A DNA stretch of 64,000 nt from assembly GCA_016490735.1 (NCBI GenBank), contig JAEMWC010001210.1, positions 160,001 to 224,000 on the forward strand, in the 5' to 3' direction. The stretch is from Pachyseris speciosa. Taxonomy: Eukaryota > Cnidaria > Anthozoa > Scleractinia > Pachyseridae. A program made the position numbers and the translations under genes. This document shows, piece by piece, positions 23,441 through 33,966 of the stretch; positions within the stretch are counted from its first letter, which is position 1, and each line of letters opens with the position of its first letter. Below the pieces are notes generated by a model. It was given only the letters and a program-made list of their open reading frames with translations. It was not told where the DNA came from and did not search any database.

Positions 23441-23909
23441 CAGTGATCAAAGTAGCTTAAGCTTTCGAGTTGGTCACGGTGAGTCCACAGTTTCCGCGAA
23501 CCCGACGCACTCGTTAATGATCGCTTAAGAAGTCAAGACACCGAGACGGCTTCGCGCAGAATTTCGATACAAGCTGCGAGATCCGTGAAATTTGCCAAAT
23601 TTTTTTGGGAGACACTTATTTTTGGAGACACCTTTCAACGCACCTGATACCTGCACGTGCTAAGGCTAAATATTAAGCCTCGTTTATATACCTTTGTGTC
23701 CAGTCACGGTCAGTGAGTGAAGCCAGTTCAGGATGAGAAGCAAAGCTTTGCAGGGTTCTTGAAGGCGCCTTTAACCAACCTCGAGTCCACAAGCATATGC
23801 ATGCATGAACGCAAGCAGAAACGAACGAAAGAACGATCGAATTGGAATAGCTTGAACTAAATAATCGCAACTTTAGGCGTAACTGAACCATGCATGGATC
23901 CATCCATCT

Positions 23910-24108
23910 ATCCATTTTTTTTAATATTGTGTAAATTAAACATAGATTGTATTTTAGCTGTAAATAATGTATTTTACCTTTTCTTTCTTACCTAATTGCA
24001 CGGCTCTTGTAAAGAACTAGATTTGTAAATTTTTGAACAAAACTACCGTGATGAATTAAAGTTTTTTCTATCCATTCATCCATCTACCCATCCATCCATT
24101 CATACTTT
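23910..24108 (+). mobile_element. Truncated LINE 3' end with (CATC)n-type tail
   Basis: TTGCACGGCTCTTGTAAAGA ... GATGAATTAAAG is followed by CCATTCATCCATCTACCCATCC at about 24071-24103. The same tetranucleotide type also precedes the unit (ATGGATCCATCCATCTATCC, about 23893-23912), as if it inserted into, or was copied from, its own tail. Confidence 0.45.
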
Positions 24109-24265
24109 GGGCTTTGATATAGGAAAAGTAACTAAAGACAGAATTGTTTCTAACTTAGCAGAAAAAACCGTGATCTTTCAAAGGCTTACTGTTTCAGCTT
24201 GCGGAATCCCTTCTGAAGCTCTGCTATCGGTAAACCAAGATTGAGTGGATAAAATATATATCCTA

Positions 24266-24293
24266 CCCCCCCCCCCCCCCCCCTCCTCCTCCA
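24266..24293. repeat. Poly-C tract
   Basis: About 19 consecutive C followed by TCCTCCTCC. Confidence 0.85.
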
Positions 24294-24631
24294 ACTGGAG
24301 AATGTTGATAGGCAATGAAACAGTTGTACATCGTCAAATGCTTCAGTGGATCAACGTTACATTTTAGGAGGGTTTGGGAAAAGTGGGGTTAGTGACCAGA
24401 TCTATTCGTTAGCGTGACTGTTTTGCGCAAGTGTCCTTAAAGGTCTGGCTCATGATGATTGACTGAATTCGGTGTTAAAACATATATTTAAAATTTGATC
24501 ATTTCTGGGCAAGTTACTGGGTTGCTTCGTCGGTTGCTTCTATCTTCTTGATGTTCATATTTTTCTTATTTCCCTCAAAAACAAATGTCCATAATATTCG
24601 CCAGAATTTTAAAATGACTAATATTTACAAG

Positions 24632-24744
24632 GCTAAAAGATTTTCAAAACCTAAAAACGAACGTTTTCGGCACTAAGCCATCTTTATCCTGAAGATGGCT
24701 TAGTGCGGAAAACGTTCGGTATTTTTACTTTTTAAAATATTTTA
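24632..24744. repeat. Fold-back repeat with Penelope-type CTGAAGATGGC motif
   Basis: CTAAAAGATTTTCAAAAC, GAACGTTTTCGGCACTAAGC and CATCTT are mirrored in the right arm (CCTGAAGATGGCTTAGTGCG, GAAAACGTTCGG, TTTTAAAATATTTTAG). The order CTGAAGA, stem, GAAAA recalls the hammerhead-like cores found in terminal repeats of Penelope-like elements, but here it is only a resemblance. Confidence 0.5.
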
Positions 24745-25719
24745 GTCAAAAAGAAATATTCCTTAAGTTTCCGGCGCTTTTTTGTAGAACAACTGAGGGG
24801 CGTGAAATGGTTTGAGGCTATTTCAGGGCTTGAACAAATTACATTGTGCGTTTCCAGTCGTACAAATCTGTGTCAATTTAAGAAGTGGCTTTTTCCTGCC
24901 TGTTTATATTTAGGATTTAGAACCAAATAAAGGCACCTTATTTAAGTGGTGGGATATTAGACAAAATACCAGTTTTACGGATAAACTTTCGTTTCCGTTT
25001 CGTCCTCTCGTTGTTGTCAACACAGAGCGATTAAAAAAGAAATGATTTGAGACAGCTTCGCCGATTGTGTTATTACTTAAAATTCAGTAGACAACAACCA
25101 TTGTTTACTTGACCACGTTTCTCGCCAACATTTCTCACTACCGGTATCGCGAGGTCACGGGTTCATTTTCTATTGTATAAGACCACCTTAAATTGCGATT
25201 ATTTGTTGTGTTGACTTGTCGTTTGCCTTTAAAATTCTGTTTTACTAACCTCAGGCTGACAAAAAGCAGGTAATCATGAGATACAAAGTTCGGTCTAACA
25301 AGAAAAGCAGAACTAGCTTACATTTGCGGTCAACCTAAATGTTGTTGAGCTGTTAGCCGGTGCCCAGTTAGTGTTCATCACGAACCAATAGCTATCTTTC
25401 GTGATACTATATTTCAGGTCGTGTAGAATTAAATAAAACGACAATAGCAATACACATAAAAGAGCAACAATCCTACGAGATTCAGAGTTATCATCCTCTG
25501 CCAACTAAGATGGATATAGCACGTATCGTATACTATATTCCTTGTTTAGTAAACTCAGCAACGGGAACTATAAGTACGATTAATAGCAATTGTCTGGCTA
25601 ACACACAGCCAGTCATTTAAAAGAGTGTGAAGTTGCTAATGATTTACAAAGCCAATAATTTATGACCGTGGCATCAAAGAAAGAAAGTTAAAGCTGATTT
25701 ATTATTTTTTCGTTTGTAG

Positions 25720-25791
25720 GAACTTGACTGCCAACCAGCTGAGGGAACTGCCCAAAGGTTTTTTTGATAACAATACAGAGCTGAGAGGACT
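25720..25791 (+). CDS. Single leucine-rich-repeat exon 3 (paralogue of exon 1)
   Basis: A 72-base exon after TTTCGTTTGTAG and before GTAAGTG, phase 2-2 with the same G...CT ends. The frame reads NLTANQLRELPKGFFD then NNTELRGL. It differs from exon 1 at six bases: two silent changes, one V-to-F change in the GVFD core, and all three bases of the penultimate codon (Y to G). It sits in block B of the segmental duplication. Conserved splice sites and an open frame in both copies suggest both could be used, but expression cannot be seen from sequence. Confidence 0.85.
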
Positions 25792-26107
25792 GTAAGTGCA
25801 TCCTCTGTTTACGCCTCCAAAGCGATAAGGACTGTATGAGACTGAAACTCGAGGAAATGCATGAAGGCGGCATTGGATATTTCGGGACATTTGATAAATT
25901 TGTTTAGCAACAAGTATTTAGCCGTGTCTCACGAAAATTTCCGGTTGGTTATTGACTGATTTCGAGTCGCACGATTTATAAAGTGGCTTATTGAATGTTA
26001 TGAGTTGTCATACCATGAATTTTAGATGCTAGTCATGACGACTTATTGGTAATGAATTATACCAATTTTTTGAGGAGGCATTAGGTTTTGTTCATAATCT
26101 TCAAATA

Positions 26108-26725
26108 CCGTACTTCCTCGAGTAAGTGCCCACGCTCCAATAAGCACCCTCCCCCGAATAAGCGCCCTACCCCCTCGGCCAAAATGATCAGGGAGCTTTA
26201 GCAGCGACCACGGCGATGGCAACGAACACGTTGTTTCAAAATCTGAATTTTCTTTTTTTATAACTCTTTCGCGATTATCCCAATTTGTTTAACTTGGAAA
26301 ATGCTGCACAACTCTTCAGGGACTATATTACATGTACTACGAACGGCGTTAAAATAAGGAAAACGAAAGATAAAATTACCGTCATGCGCTCACGTTCAAG
26401 AAAAAACCCTGAAATTTGGTCATTTCACGTTGTTGTTTTGCCAAGGACAGCAAAGAAATGTACCAAAATGTAAAACGCACGTGCAGAGCGATTGTTTTTG
26501 CTAATTAAACCCATTGTTTTGTGGCGTTCTCGTTGCCGTTGCCGTCCTCGTTGCTAAAGCTCCCTAATAAGTAAGCGCTTCTCTCGAATAAGCGCCTCCT
26601 CCCCTCCCCGTTCCTTTCTTGATTGGTAGGGATATACAAGGAAAACCTGTTCCGATTTTCACTTTATTTATAATCGTTTAAGCTTCAACTACACCGGCAT
26701 CAGTACATGTAGAAAAACAAATGAA

Positions 26726-26758
<33 letters not shown>

Positions 26759-26803
26759 TTGCGTCGGTGGGGGAGTGAAACACGAAAATTTGGTTTATCA
26801 ACG

Positions 26804-26834
<31 letters not shown>

Positions 26835-27210
26835 GGATTCGATTAGCTGACATTTCGAGCGATAGCCCTTCGTCGGAGCGAATCGATTCGCTCCGACGAA
26901 GGGCTAACGCTCGAAACGTCAGCTAATCGAATCCCAGTACGGTGGTCAATTTACATTATCAACTCCGTTGATAAACCAAATTTTTATGTAGAAAAACAGT
27001 TTATTTTCCGTTAAGTCGCTTCCAGTTATTTCCACATCAATGTGCTTTTAGAATTCTTTTACGTGAATAATCCAAAATAAAGTTACAGTTCGCTGAAAGA
27101 AAAACTTCATAAGCGCTCCCTTCCCCGCCAGATTAAGCGCCCTCCTTAGAATACCTCCCTCCTGTTTAGCCGAAATTTTAAATAACTGCCCGTGCGCTTA
27201 TTCGAGGAAA
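26108..27210. mobile_element. TIR element, copy in block B, carrying a nested insertion
   Basis: Counterpart of 721-1485, with ends CCGTACTTCCTCGAGTAAGT and CGCTTATTCGAGGAAATGC. It is split by the fold-back at 26720-26985. Confidence 0.6.
26720..26985. mobile_element. Penelope-derived fold-back insertion with 13-base target duplication
   Basis: The unit is flanked by ATGTAGAAAAACA at 26707-26719 and 26986-26998. Block A has the uninterrupted site (ATGTAGGAAAATA at 1258-1270). Inside, GTTTATCAACGGAGTTGATA, AATTGACCACCGTAC and GGGATTCGATTAGCTGACAT form arms of about 95 bases mirrored around 26888. The right arm contains CGACGAAGGGCTAACGCTCG-AAACGTC, which resembles a hammerhead core (GA, stem GGGC/GCTC, GAAA) as found in Penelope terminal repeats. 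A related insertion is at 44286-44510. Confidence 0.65.
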
Positions 27211-27529
27211 TGCAGTAAATTAGCAGTTGCAGCCGATGTTTCCGTACATACACTGATCTAGGACCCTTTTCCTATACAGCATATTTATGTTATCGCTTTT
27301 TGGTATTTTCTACTTCTCTCCGTATTCGTGAAGAGCAAGTTAGGTTTGAGTCAAGAGATATATCTTGTTCTCTTCGTTGTTAAGTTTACCGCTATTGTTC
27401 ATATAGATTCGTCACATACCGGAAAAAAAAAAACAAAAAAAAAAAAACAAGCAAACAAACAAACAAAAATGTGGCAGGACATTTTGGTTTTGTGTGTCAC
27501 TCTTCCTTCCATTTCTCTGTTGTGCTAAG

Positions 27530-27601
27530 GAATCTTACTGGAAATAATTTATAATCCCATTTGAGATAATTAAACACATCAGTATTCGTGAATATTTACC
27601 A
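27530..27601 (+). pseudogene. Decayed LRR exon relic (block B)
   Basis: Duplicate of the relic at 1796. After CTGTTGTGCTAAG the phase-2 frame gives NLTGNNL and then TAA; a shifted frame gives IPFEI. It shares the same break as copy A and has no donor near the expected end. Confidence 0.4.
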
Positions 27602-27985
27602 AGTTTACCTTCACGAGCCAAAACTTTGTCTGCATTTGAGTGAGCCAAAGGACAGCCTATAATAAAAAATACTTTCAAAACAAATGTTGAACTGTAATAA
27701 ATACTTTAGAAAGCTTTGGATGATTAGTCACTCTTGATAGAGAAAGTCAACATGATGGGAAATTGCTACCAAATAGCAATGGAAGTAGCACTGCGCATCA
27801 AAGCTTGGGCTCAGACCACAGGGCATTTAAATCCAGAATCTCACCAAAATGTAGAAAAACGTTCTGCAAACATTCAGTTTTGGAATAACCTCGGGATAAG
27901 CCTAAAATGACACGTCTAAAAAAGCTGCTCCAACTTGTAGGGGTTGGGAGTCCCACTGTCTGTCCTATGGCCTACGTGAACATTA

Positions 27986-28313
27986 TGCACATATCATCGG
28001 CTTCCCCGTGGGGTCGACCCCGGGCTAACCAGGGGATTGTAAGATCAGTCAAGCAAACTTGGGGAATTTCCCCGGGGGTCGGGGAATCTCTCAAGACAAA
28101 GTCCCCAGGGTGAGGTGTTTCTCAGCTGAAAATCCCCGTGACATCCTTTTCGAACTTGTGAAATCCCCCACCCCCTAATCATTAATCGTAAAACAATGTC
28201 AAGATTTTACCCTACCCTCGGGCAAAGAATCCCATTCATCTCCTTGAATTCCCCCACATATCTCCCTGGTTGTCCCGGGGGTCGACCTCACGGGGAAGCC
28301 GATGACATGTGCA
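27986..28313. mobile_element. Harbinger-like MITE (GTCGACCCC family), copy 1
   Basis: The termini TGCACATATCATCGGCTTCC and GGAAGCCGATGACATGTGCA are inverted repeats that continue through CCCGTGGGGTCGACCCCGGG. Flanks are TTA on the left and CAA on the right, while the empty site in block A reads TAA (about 2284). A second copy in opposite orientation is at 42821-43151. Confidence 0.75.
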
Positions 28314-29072
28314 CAACAACTATTTAATAATTATCCTGCGGAACCGCGCGGAATATCGTCTGATACTTAGCCGACGAGGCGATAGGCCGAGTTGGCTAAA
28401 ATCAGGCGATATTCCGCAAGATTGAGCAGGATTATTGTTTTAGTATTTAACACATTAATGACAAAGCACAATTAACAATGCTCTACATGTTTATTACAAA
28501 AAAGCTGGAAAATCCGCCAGTTTTCTCCGCGACGCAGAAAATTACGTATATTACGTAATTTAATCTAGGGCAACATTTTAATACTTTGGTTTTGCCCTTA
28601 ATAAACCACCTGATTCCTTTAAAGACACGACTTTAAATCACACCACAACGATACTTATCAATGTATTGTGCATTTTGAACATTTTAAAATCAAATCATTT
28701 TAATTAAAAGCGCCTTCTCTTCTTTTTGTCGATGAAAAGTGTTTAGTCCTGTCCACAAGTTGACGGCAACTTTTTGAACAACTTTCGATTTCCTTTTTTG
28801 ATTTCGAGCAACTTTTTTTTCCGTTTTCAATGTTTTGTTATTCATTTCAGCTTGATCTTTGTAAAACAAGAGCTATTTTTTGCTTATTATTTTGAACGCT
28901 ACGTGACCAAAAAGCAGAGAAAAATCACTTTGCATATTTTGACTTAATTGCGCGTGGGAACGCTTACATCTGATTGGTCATTGTCTGTTGCTCCATGCCG
29001 GAATGTTTGGGTTTTGTATCGGTGCGTACAGGCCGTCGATAAACCAAGTAATATGGGATATTCCGGAACATC

Positions 29073-29409
29073 CCGGGGGGTGCGTTTCTTTGGGAAAATC
29101 AAAATCCGGATTCTTGAATCCAAAAACGGATTTTTCGTTTCTTTACTAAAATCCTAAAATGGATTATGAATCTAAAGAATCCACCCTCCGAGTGGATACA
29201 TTAGATCAAATCTAAATCCGGATTGTTAGGATTCATGATCCGTGCGTTTCTTTGGGGAACGGATACAAAAAGAAGTACGTTTGGCAAGCGGTCGTCTCGT
29301 AAAAATCCGCCATATTCTCGTCATTTTGTTTGCTTGGTCATGGCGAAACTGCATGATCTCGGATCAAAAATCCAATCTTGGATTCTCCCAAAGAAACGCA
29401 CCCCGGTAC
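29073..29409. mobile_element. MITE flanked by a 13-base direct repeat
   Basis: GGGGTGCGTTTCTTTGGGAA at the left is mirrored by TCCCAAAGAAACGCACCCC at the right, with GGATTCTTGAATCC-type repeats inside. ATTCCGGAACATC precedes (29060-29072) and follows (29410-29422) the element, longer than usual for a MITE target duplication. Confidence 0.6.
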
Positions 29410-30399
29410 ATTCCGGAACATCTCCAAAAGACGAAGAAAACTAAATTAAAAAAAAACTTATAATATACAGAAAAAGAAACGAACACGAAATAAATATAAT
29501 CCGTGAGATTAATTGGAGAAGAAAAGAAGACAAAAAAATTATTTATTACAAAATAAAAAAGGGCGTTTATAAATGCCCCACTTGGAAATGATAGCTACGG
29601 AGGCTGGGTGAGGATTAATTCAGCGCTTTCATTTGCTTACAACATTTTCAGAAATATTTACCCTCATACCGTCTTCTGTTATTGTTCTTTTTTTCGAGGG
29701 GCTTTCCAAGAGTCGCTCCTTTGCTGAAACCTAAGTTAGTATGGTGCCCAATATACCTTGGAACTTTAAGATAGGAACCTCGAGCACGTGAAATCCGCTG
29801 CTCTCCACTTCTGATCGGTTAAGGATATCTACAACAACTGAGGACTCCGTCAGGCCTACTTTTACAGTAGGCGATAAACGTGGTTAATCTGCTCCAAGAA
29901 AGATTTTATTGCCAATAGCAATGCTTCTCACTTCGTTTTTGCAGCGAGGGTTGCACTGTATGGGCCTGTTTGTTTCTTAAGGTTAAACATGTACGAGGCT
30001 AGTGTAAAATCTCGCGGGTCAGCTCGTTACGCTGCATTTAATGATCTCGCATACGACGGTCTTTCTTAATAGTTATCCCTATGTCCCTTCACATCGACTC
30101 AACTGCAAAGAACAAACCAAGTTCCAGACTAAGAATTCAGTCCTGTCACCCACCTCCTCCTGTAAGGCATCTATCGTCTTCTTCGGTTCTTTAAGGACGA
30201 CAGCCTCCACAAATTACATGGCCTTTTGCCGCCACGTAATCTTAGTACTGTAGCCTTAAGGAGAAAGCGCGCTTTTAACGTACCTCTTTGTAGAACAAAT
30301 AGACTAATGAATAGTTTTATCATGCATAACGCGGCTATTTTCTAATGGTTTTATCGTAAATTCGTGGCTATTTTTTAAATTTCATGACGTAGTATCTTT

Positions 30400-30557
30400 G
30401 TTCTTTTGTTTTATTTATATACTGTTATTTATTTATTAATAGTTTTTATTTTTTCTACCCTTTCTCGTATTTTAGTATTACGTATGGTACAGTCCATAAT
30501 CCAGCCCTTGGGCTGCAATGGATTTTTAATAAAGCTACCTACCTACCTACCTACCTA
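30400..30557 (+). mobile_element. LINE 3' end with (CTAC)n tail
   Basis: AATGGATTTTTAATAAAG is followed directly by repeated CTAC units to about 30557, the usual layout of a non-LTR element 3' end. No reverse-transcriptase motif was recognised upstream, so the element is severely 5' truncated. Confidence 0.5.
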
Positions 30558-31999
30558 ACTAATCTCAGAGCAATATCTCTAGATTTTTTGGCCAGCGTGG
30601 AAGTGAACATTGTTTACCTTTTTCCTACGATGTTAATAACGATAACTATCAGTCTTGCAAAACGCTTCAGTTGGTCTTCGTTGACTGACAACTCCTACGT
30701 CTAGCATGTTGATTTGGCGGCAGACATTGTTTTCTAGAAGCCTGGATACTACCTGTGCAATAATCTAATCGATAAGAAGTTTTATTTTTGCGGCGCGCCG
30801 AGCTGACAAGTCCTATTTGTATGAACCAACTCAAATATTTGAAACAAGTTTGTATGTGTGCCTCAAGTTGTATAAATATTCAAAAGAAGTTTTATATATT
30901 TACAAGATGTTGTGTTTATTTGGAAACAAGTTGGATATTTCTACATCGAGTTATATCTATATGGAACAAGTATTATATATTAAGAAGAAGTCATATATAT
31001 CAAGGAAGTATTTTTGTCCGTTTTGGCGCGTCATAGTTTTAGTATAATTTTCAAAGATACCAAAGATCAATAAGAAAAAGTGAAAAACAACTCACACAGT
31101 TAAGGTAAAATAGATGATTAAATGATGACAAAGTTCAAAGTTACCTCTACTCCAGAATAAAGTAAACAGGAAACTAATACAGAACCGACGCTGTCAGTTA
31201 TGTACCTCGTTTTAGTTGCGTAATTCTTGCCTGCCGCAAAAATGTTTGTAGCAATCGATGGGTTTTGGCAGGGATCCATATTCGCAGTCGTCCGGTCGTC
31301 CGAGGCGACCAATAAGTCATACGGACGAGTAAAATAACTCCAAAACTCGTCCTTTGGACGAGTAACGTTTCAACTCCATCTCAACATTAAATTTTCATGA
31401 TATTATCAAGTACAGTCCTGATCACTTCTCGTCCATTTGGAACTTTCAGAAAACAAAGAATATAACATAATGATAACATCAAACGTTAATGCTCCCAACC
31501 CATGACATCGAACAAAACAAGATATGTGCAAGTAAAGGGGTAGGGGATGAAGCAGTCGAGTTGCCAAATCTGTGCCCAAAAAAAAATCGAGATAAATTTG
31601 GCCCAGCCTAAAGGCTGTGTTTAAGGGAAGGTTAATGCACAACAATAAACATCTGTAAAGGCGATCTTCAATTATCAAACCAATTATAGTTTTCTTTTCT
31701 AGTTTAAGTACATGATAGAAGTCAAAGATCACTGCTTAACGGCAAGACGTCCGTACTGAGCATGTTTGCAAAGGCTCAGATGCAACTGAGGTTGTTTGTT
31801 CTCTTTTCCCTTGAGTTTTGATGGAACGTTACGGGGAACCTGAGTACTTGTGCGTTCTCACTTGAATATTATTGTGTTCGGACTTTCCCAATGTTTTCGA
31901 AATTAGCGACAGTGTTGCGAGAAAACGTGCATTTTATGCAAAGCCATTTGTTACTGCTGCATTTAAAAGGCTTTCGGAAATTCATCGTCGCCAAACTTA

Positions 32000-33708
32000 C
32001 TATCCATCTCAGACGTCCGTGGACAAGGGCTTTTTCTCAGCCCGCTTCACGGACCGTTGGTTTCAGTCTGCGGTTCAAAAATTCTGGTCACGTGATAACA
32101 TTTTTTCGCCTCTGCGGTTTACAAAACACTGATCACGTGATGCCATTTTTTTGTTGTTCCTGTGGACCCTAAAGAACTTCAGGGCGAAGAGATGACCTAA
32201 TGTTCTTGAATACAATGGAGAAGTTTGCAAGGAAAACCCGGTCATCGGGACTCACGCTCCTTGATAAATGAGTGACTTTTTTGAGAGACATTTTTCTGGC
32301 TTTATTATTTGTGTTGTGAGGACTATTAAAGTGAGTAAAAGTTTTTACCGATCTTTACCAAGGTGGCGAATTTGCGCTGAGTTTGAATGACACATTGTTC
32401 GTCTTTAATAATCATGGCTTCACAAAAAAAGTTAAAATCAGTATTGTGTTTATGACTATTTTCATTCTCTGAAGATGGTCAGTTACTATTTTGTTATCAT
32501 ACCGGCATCTACGGGTACGTGTTAAGTTATATATTACATATGTACACAAGCACCACTGCGGATGAAATGCAGCGAACGAAAGTGCTGCTATTCAATTGTT
32601 TTCCTTGTCATTTGTGCTTTTAGCATTGAAGTTTACATGTACACGAAATTAAAAGTTCAGGTGACAAAATATTCGCTTGTTTACCTCAAAAGTCCCCAAA
32701 GTCCCGCAGAAACAATGACGATATAAATAATCCAAGCTAAGTGAAAGTTTATCATTTCCGCTGTTTACGTTTCCATTTGAACCCATAGTTATTCTACCGC
32801 ACGTTACAGAGATTTCAACGCATATGCAACAAACGACTACGAACGCAATGCCAACCCTTCATTATGTCTCTGATTTATAATGCTAGTTAAATAAAGCCCA
32901 TTTAAAAAGTAAGCAAACAAGCAACACTGACAAAGGAATCTGAACTCAAAACACTGGCAGAAAGCTGGTGCCACGCAGTCTGAACTGACATTTTACATTA
33001 TAACAACAACGTAAATGACCATGCATGCAAAAGTTTTAAAGTTATCTGCAAACAATAAACTACTATAGTAGCTACTTGTGACTGGGGAAATTTTAGCGGA
33101 GTCATGAACGTATGTTTGACATGCCGCACAAATAATTGGCGCACTCGTCGTCGATACATATGCCGGCCTTTCAAAAGATAAAAGTAGTGAAACTCAAATA
33201 GCGATACATCCCGATGTGTCTATAAAATCCTCACATTTCATGTTCTGTTATTTGCTCAACACAGTTGTACACTCCGACATGGATATTCTGATTAAACGAC
33301 TGTTTTACAAATCTCCGCTGTCAACAGTTTGTTTCCACACGTTCATTGCAGTTTGTCTGCTTACATTAAATTTCCTTGCAACATTACAATAGCTGCCTCC
33401 GAAAAAACCCAGATATGTGGTCTCCACCGTTTTGCAAAATTGTCTTTATAATTTCCCTTCTAATATCCTCAGACAAGGCTTTTCCTGGTATATAACCTCG
33501 ACCTGTCTTTGTTTTCAACATCTCCTCAACTCGCGGTGGCGGCTGGCGGGAACAACTAAACATGGCACCACGTGATCAGTGTTTTGCAAACCGCAGAGCC
33601 GAAAAAATGTTATCACGTGACCAGAATTTTTGAACCGCAGACTGAAATTAACGGTCCGTGAAGCGGGCTGAAAAAAAGCCCTTGTCCACGGACGTCTGAG
33701 ATGGATAG
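32000..33708 (-). mobile_element. Tc1/mariner-like element with about 160-base inverted termini and a broken transposase start
   Basis: The left terminus CTATCCATCTCAGACGTCCG (from 32000) and its inverse at the right (to 33708) extend for about 160 bases, including GGTCACGTGATAACATTTTTT. TA flanks both ends (31998-31999, 33709-33710). Just inside the right terminus, a minus-strand frame from about 33515 reads KTKTGRGYIPGKALSEDIRR, EIIKTILQNGGDHISG and, after a frameshift, YCNVARKFNVSRQTAMNVWK. That is a paired-type helix-turn-helix DNA-binding domain like those at the N-terminus of such transposases. The catalytic DDE part is missing, so the copy is non-autonomous. Confidence 0.75.
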
Positions 33709-33799
33709 TACTCCGCAGTACCTGCTGAGAACAAACAAAGTTACGAGATGAACCTGTAACAAAACCACTCTAAAATTACTATCGTATTCAATACGATAT

Positions 33800-33966
33800 G
33801 CTCGTTTGATTCCCGGGCAAAAGAAGGCGATTATTCGACAGCCATCATTTTAATTTCCTTTACAGCTTAAAAAGATTATGATAATCTTTTAAAGCCGTAA
33901 AGGAAATGAAAATGATGGCTGTCGAATAATCGCCTTCTCTTCCCCGTGAATCAAACGAGCATATGA
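33800..33966. repeat. Near-perfect palindrome (fold-back)
   Basis: ATGCTCGTTTGATTC, GAAGGCGATTATTCGACAGC, CATCATTTT and AATTTCCTTTAC are mirrored around about 33880 with almost no mismatch. Arms are about 80 bases. The surrounding sequence in block A does not show it, so it is probably an insertion. Confidence 0.65.

Larger units (their letters stand above)
28550..31030. other. Copy-B-specific section of the duplication
   Basis: Contains the MITE at 29073-29409 and a LINE 3' end at about 30400-30557. The rest is AT-rich with no supported gene; the reading frames at 28948-29463 are inside or beside the MITE. Confidence 0.45.
25676..33790. repeat. Segmental duplication, copy B
   Basis: Diverged copy of 294-5300, in the same orientation. 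Relative to copy A it has gained a Penelope-derived fold-back (26720-26985), a Harbinger-like MITE (27986-28313), a different middle section (about 28550-31030) and a Tc1-like element (32000-33708), and possibly the palindrome at 33800-33966. It lacks the MITEs found in copy A at 1-293 and 4902-5203. Confidence 0.8.
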
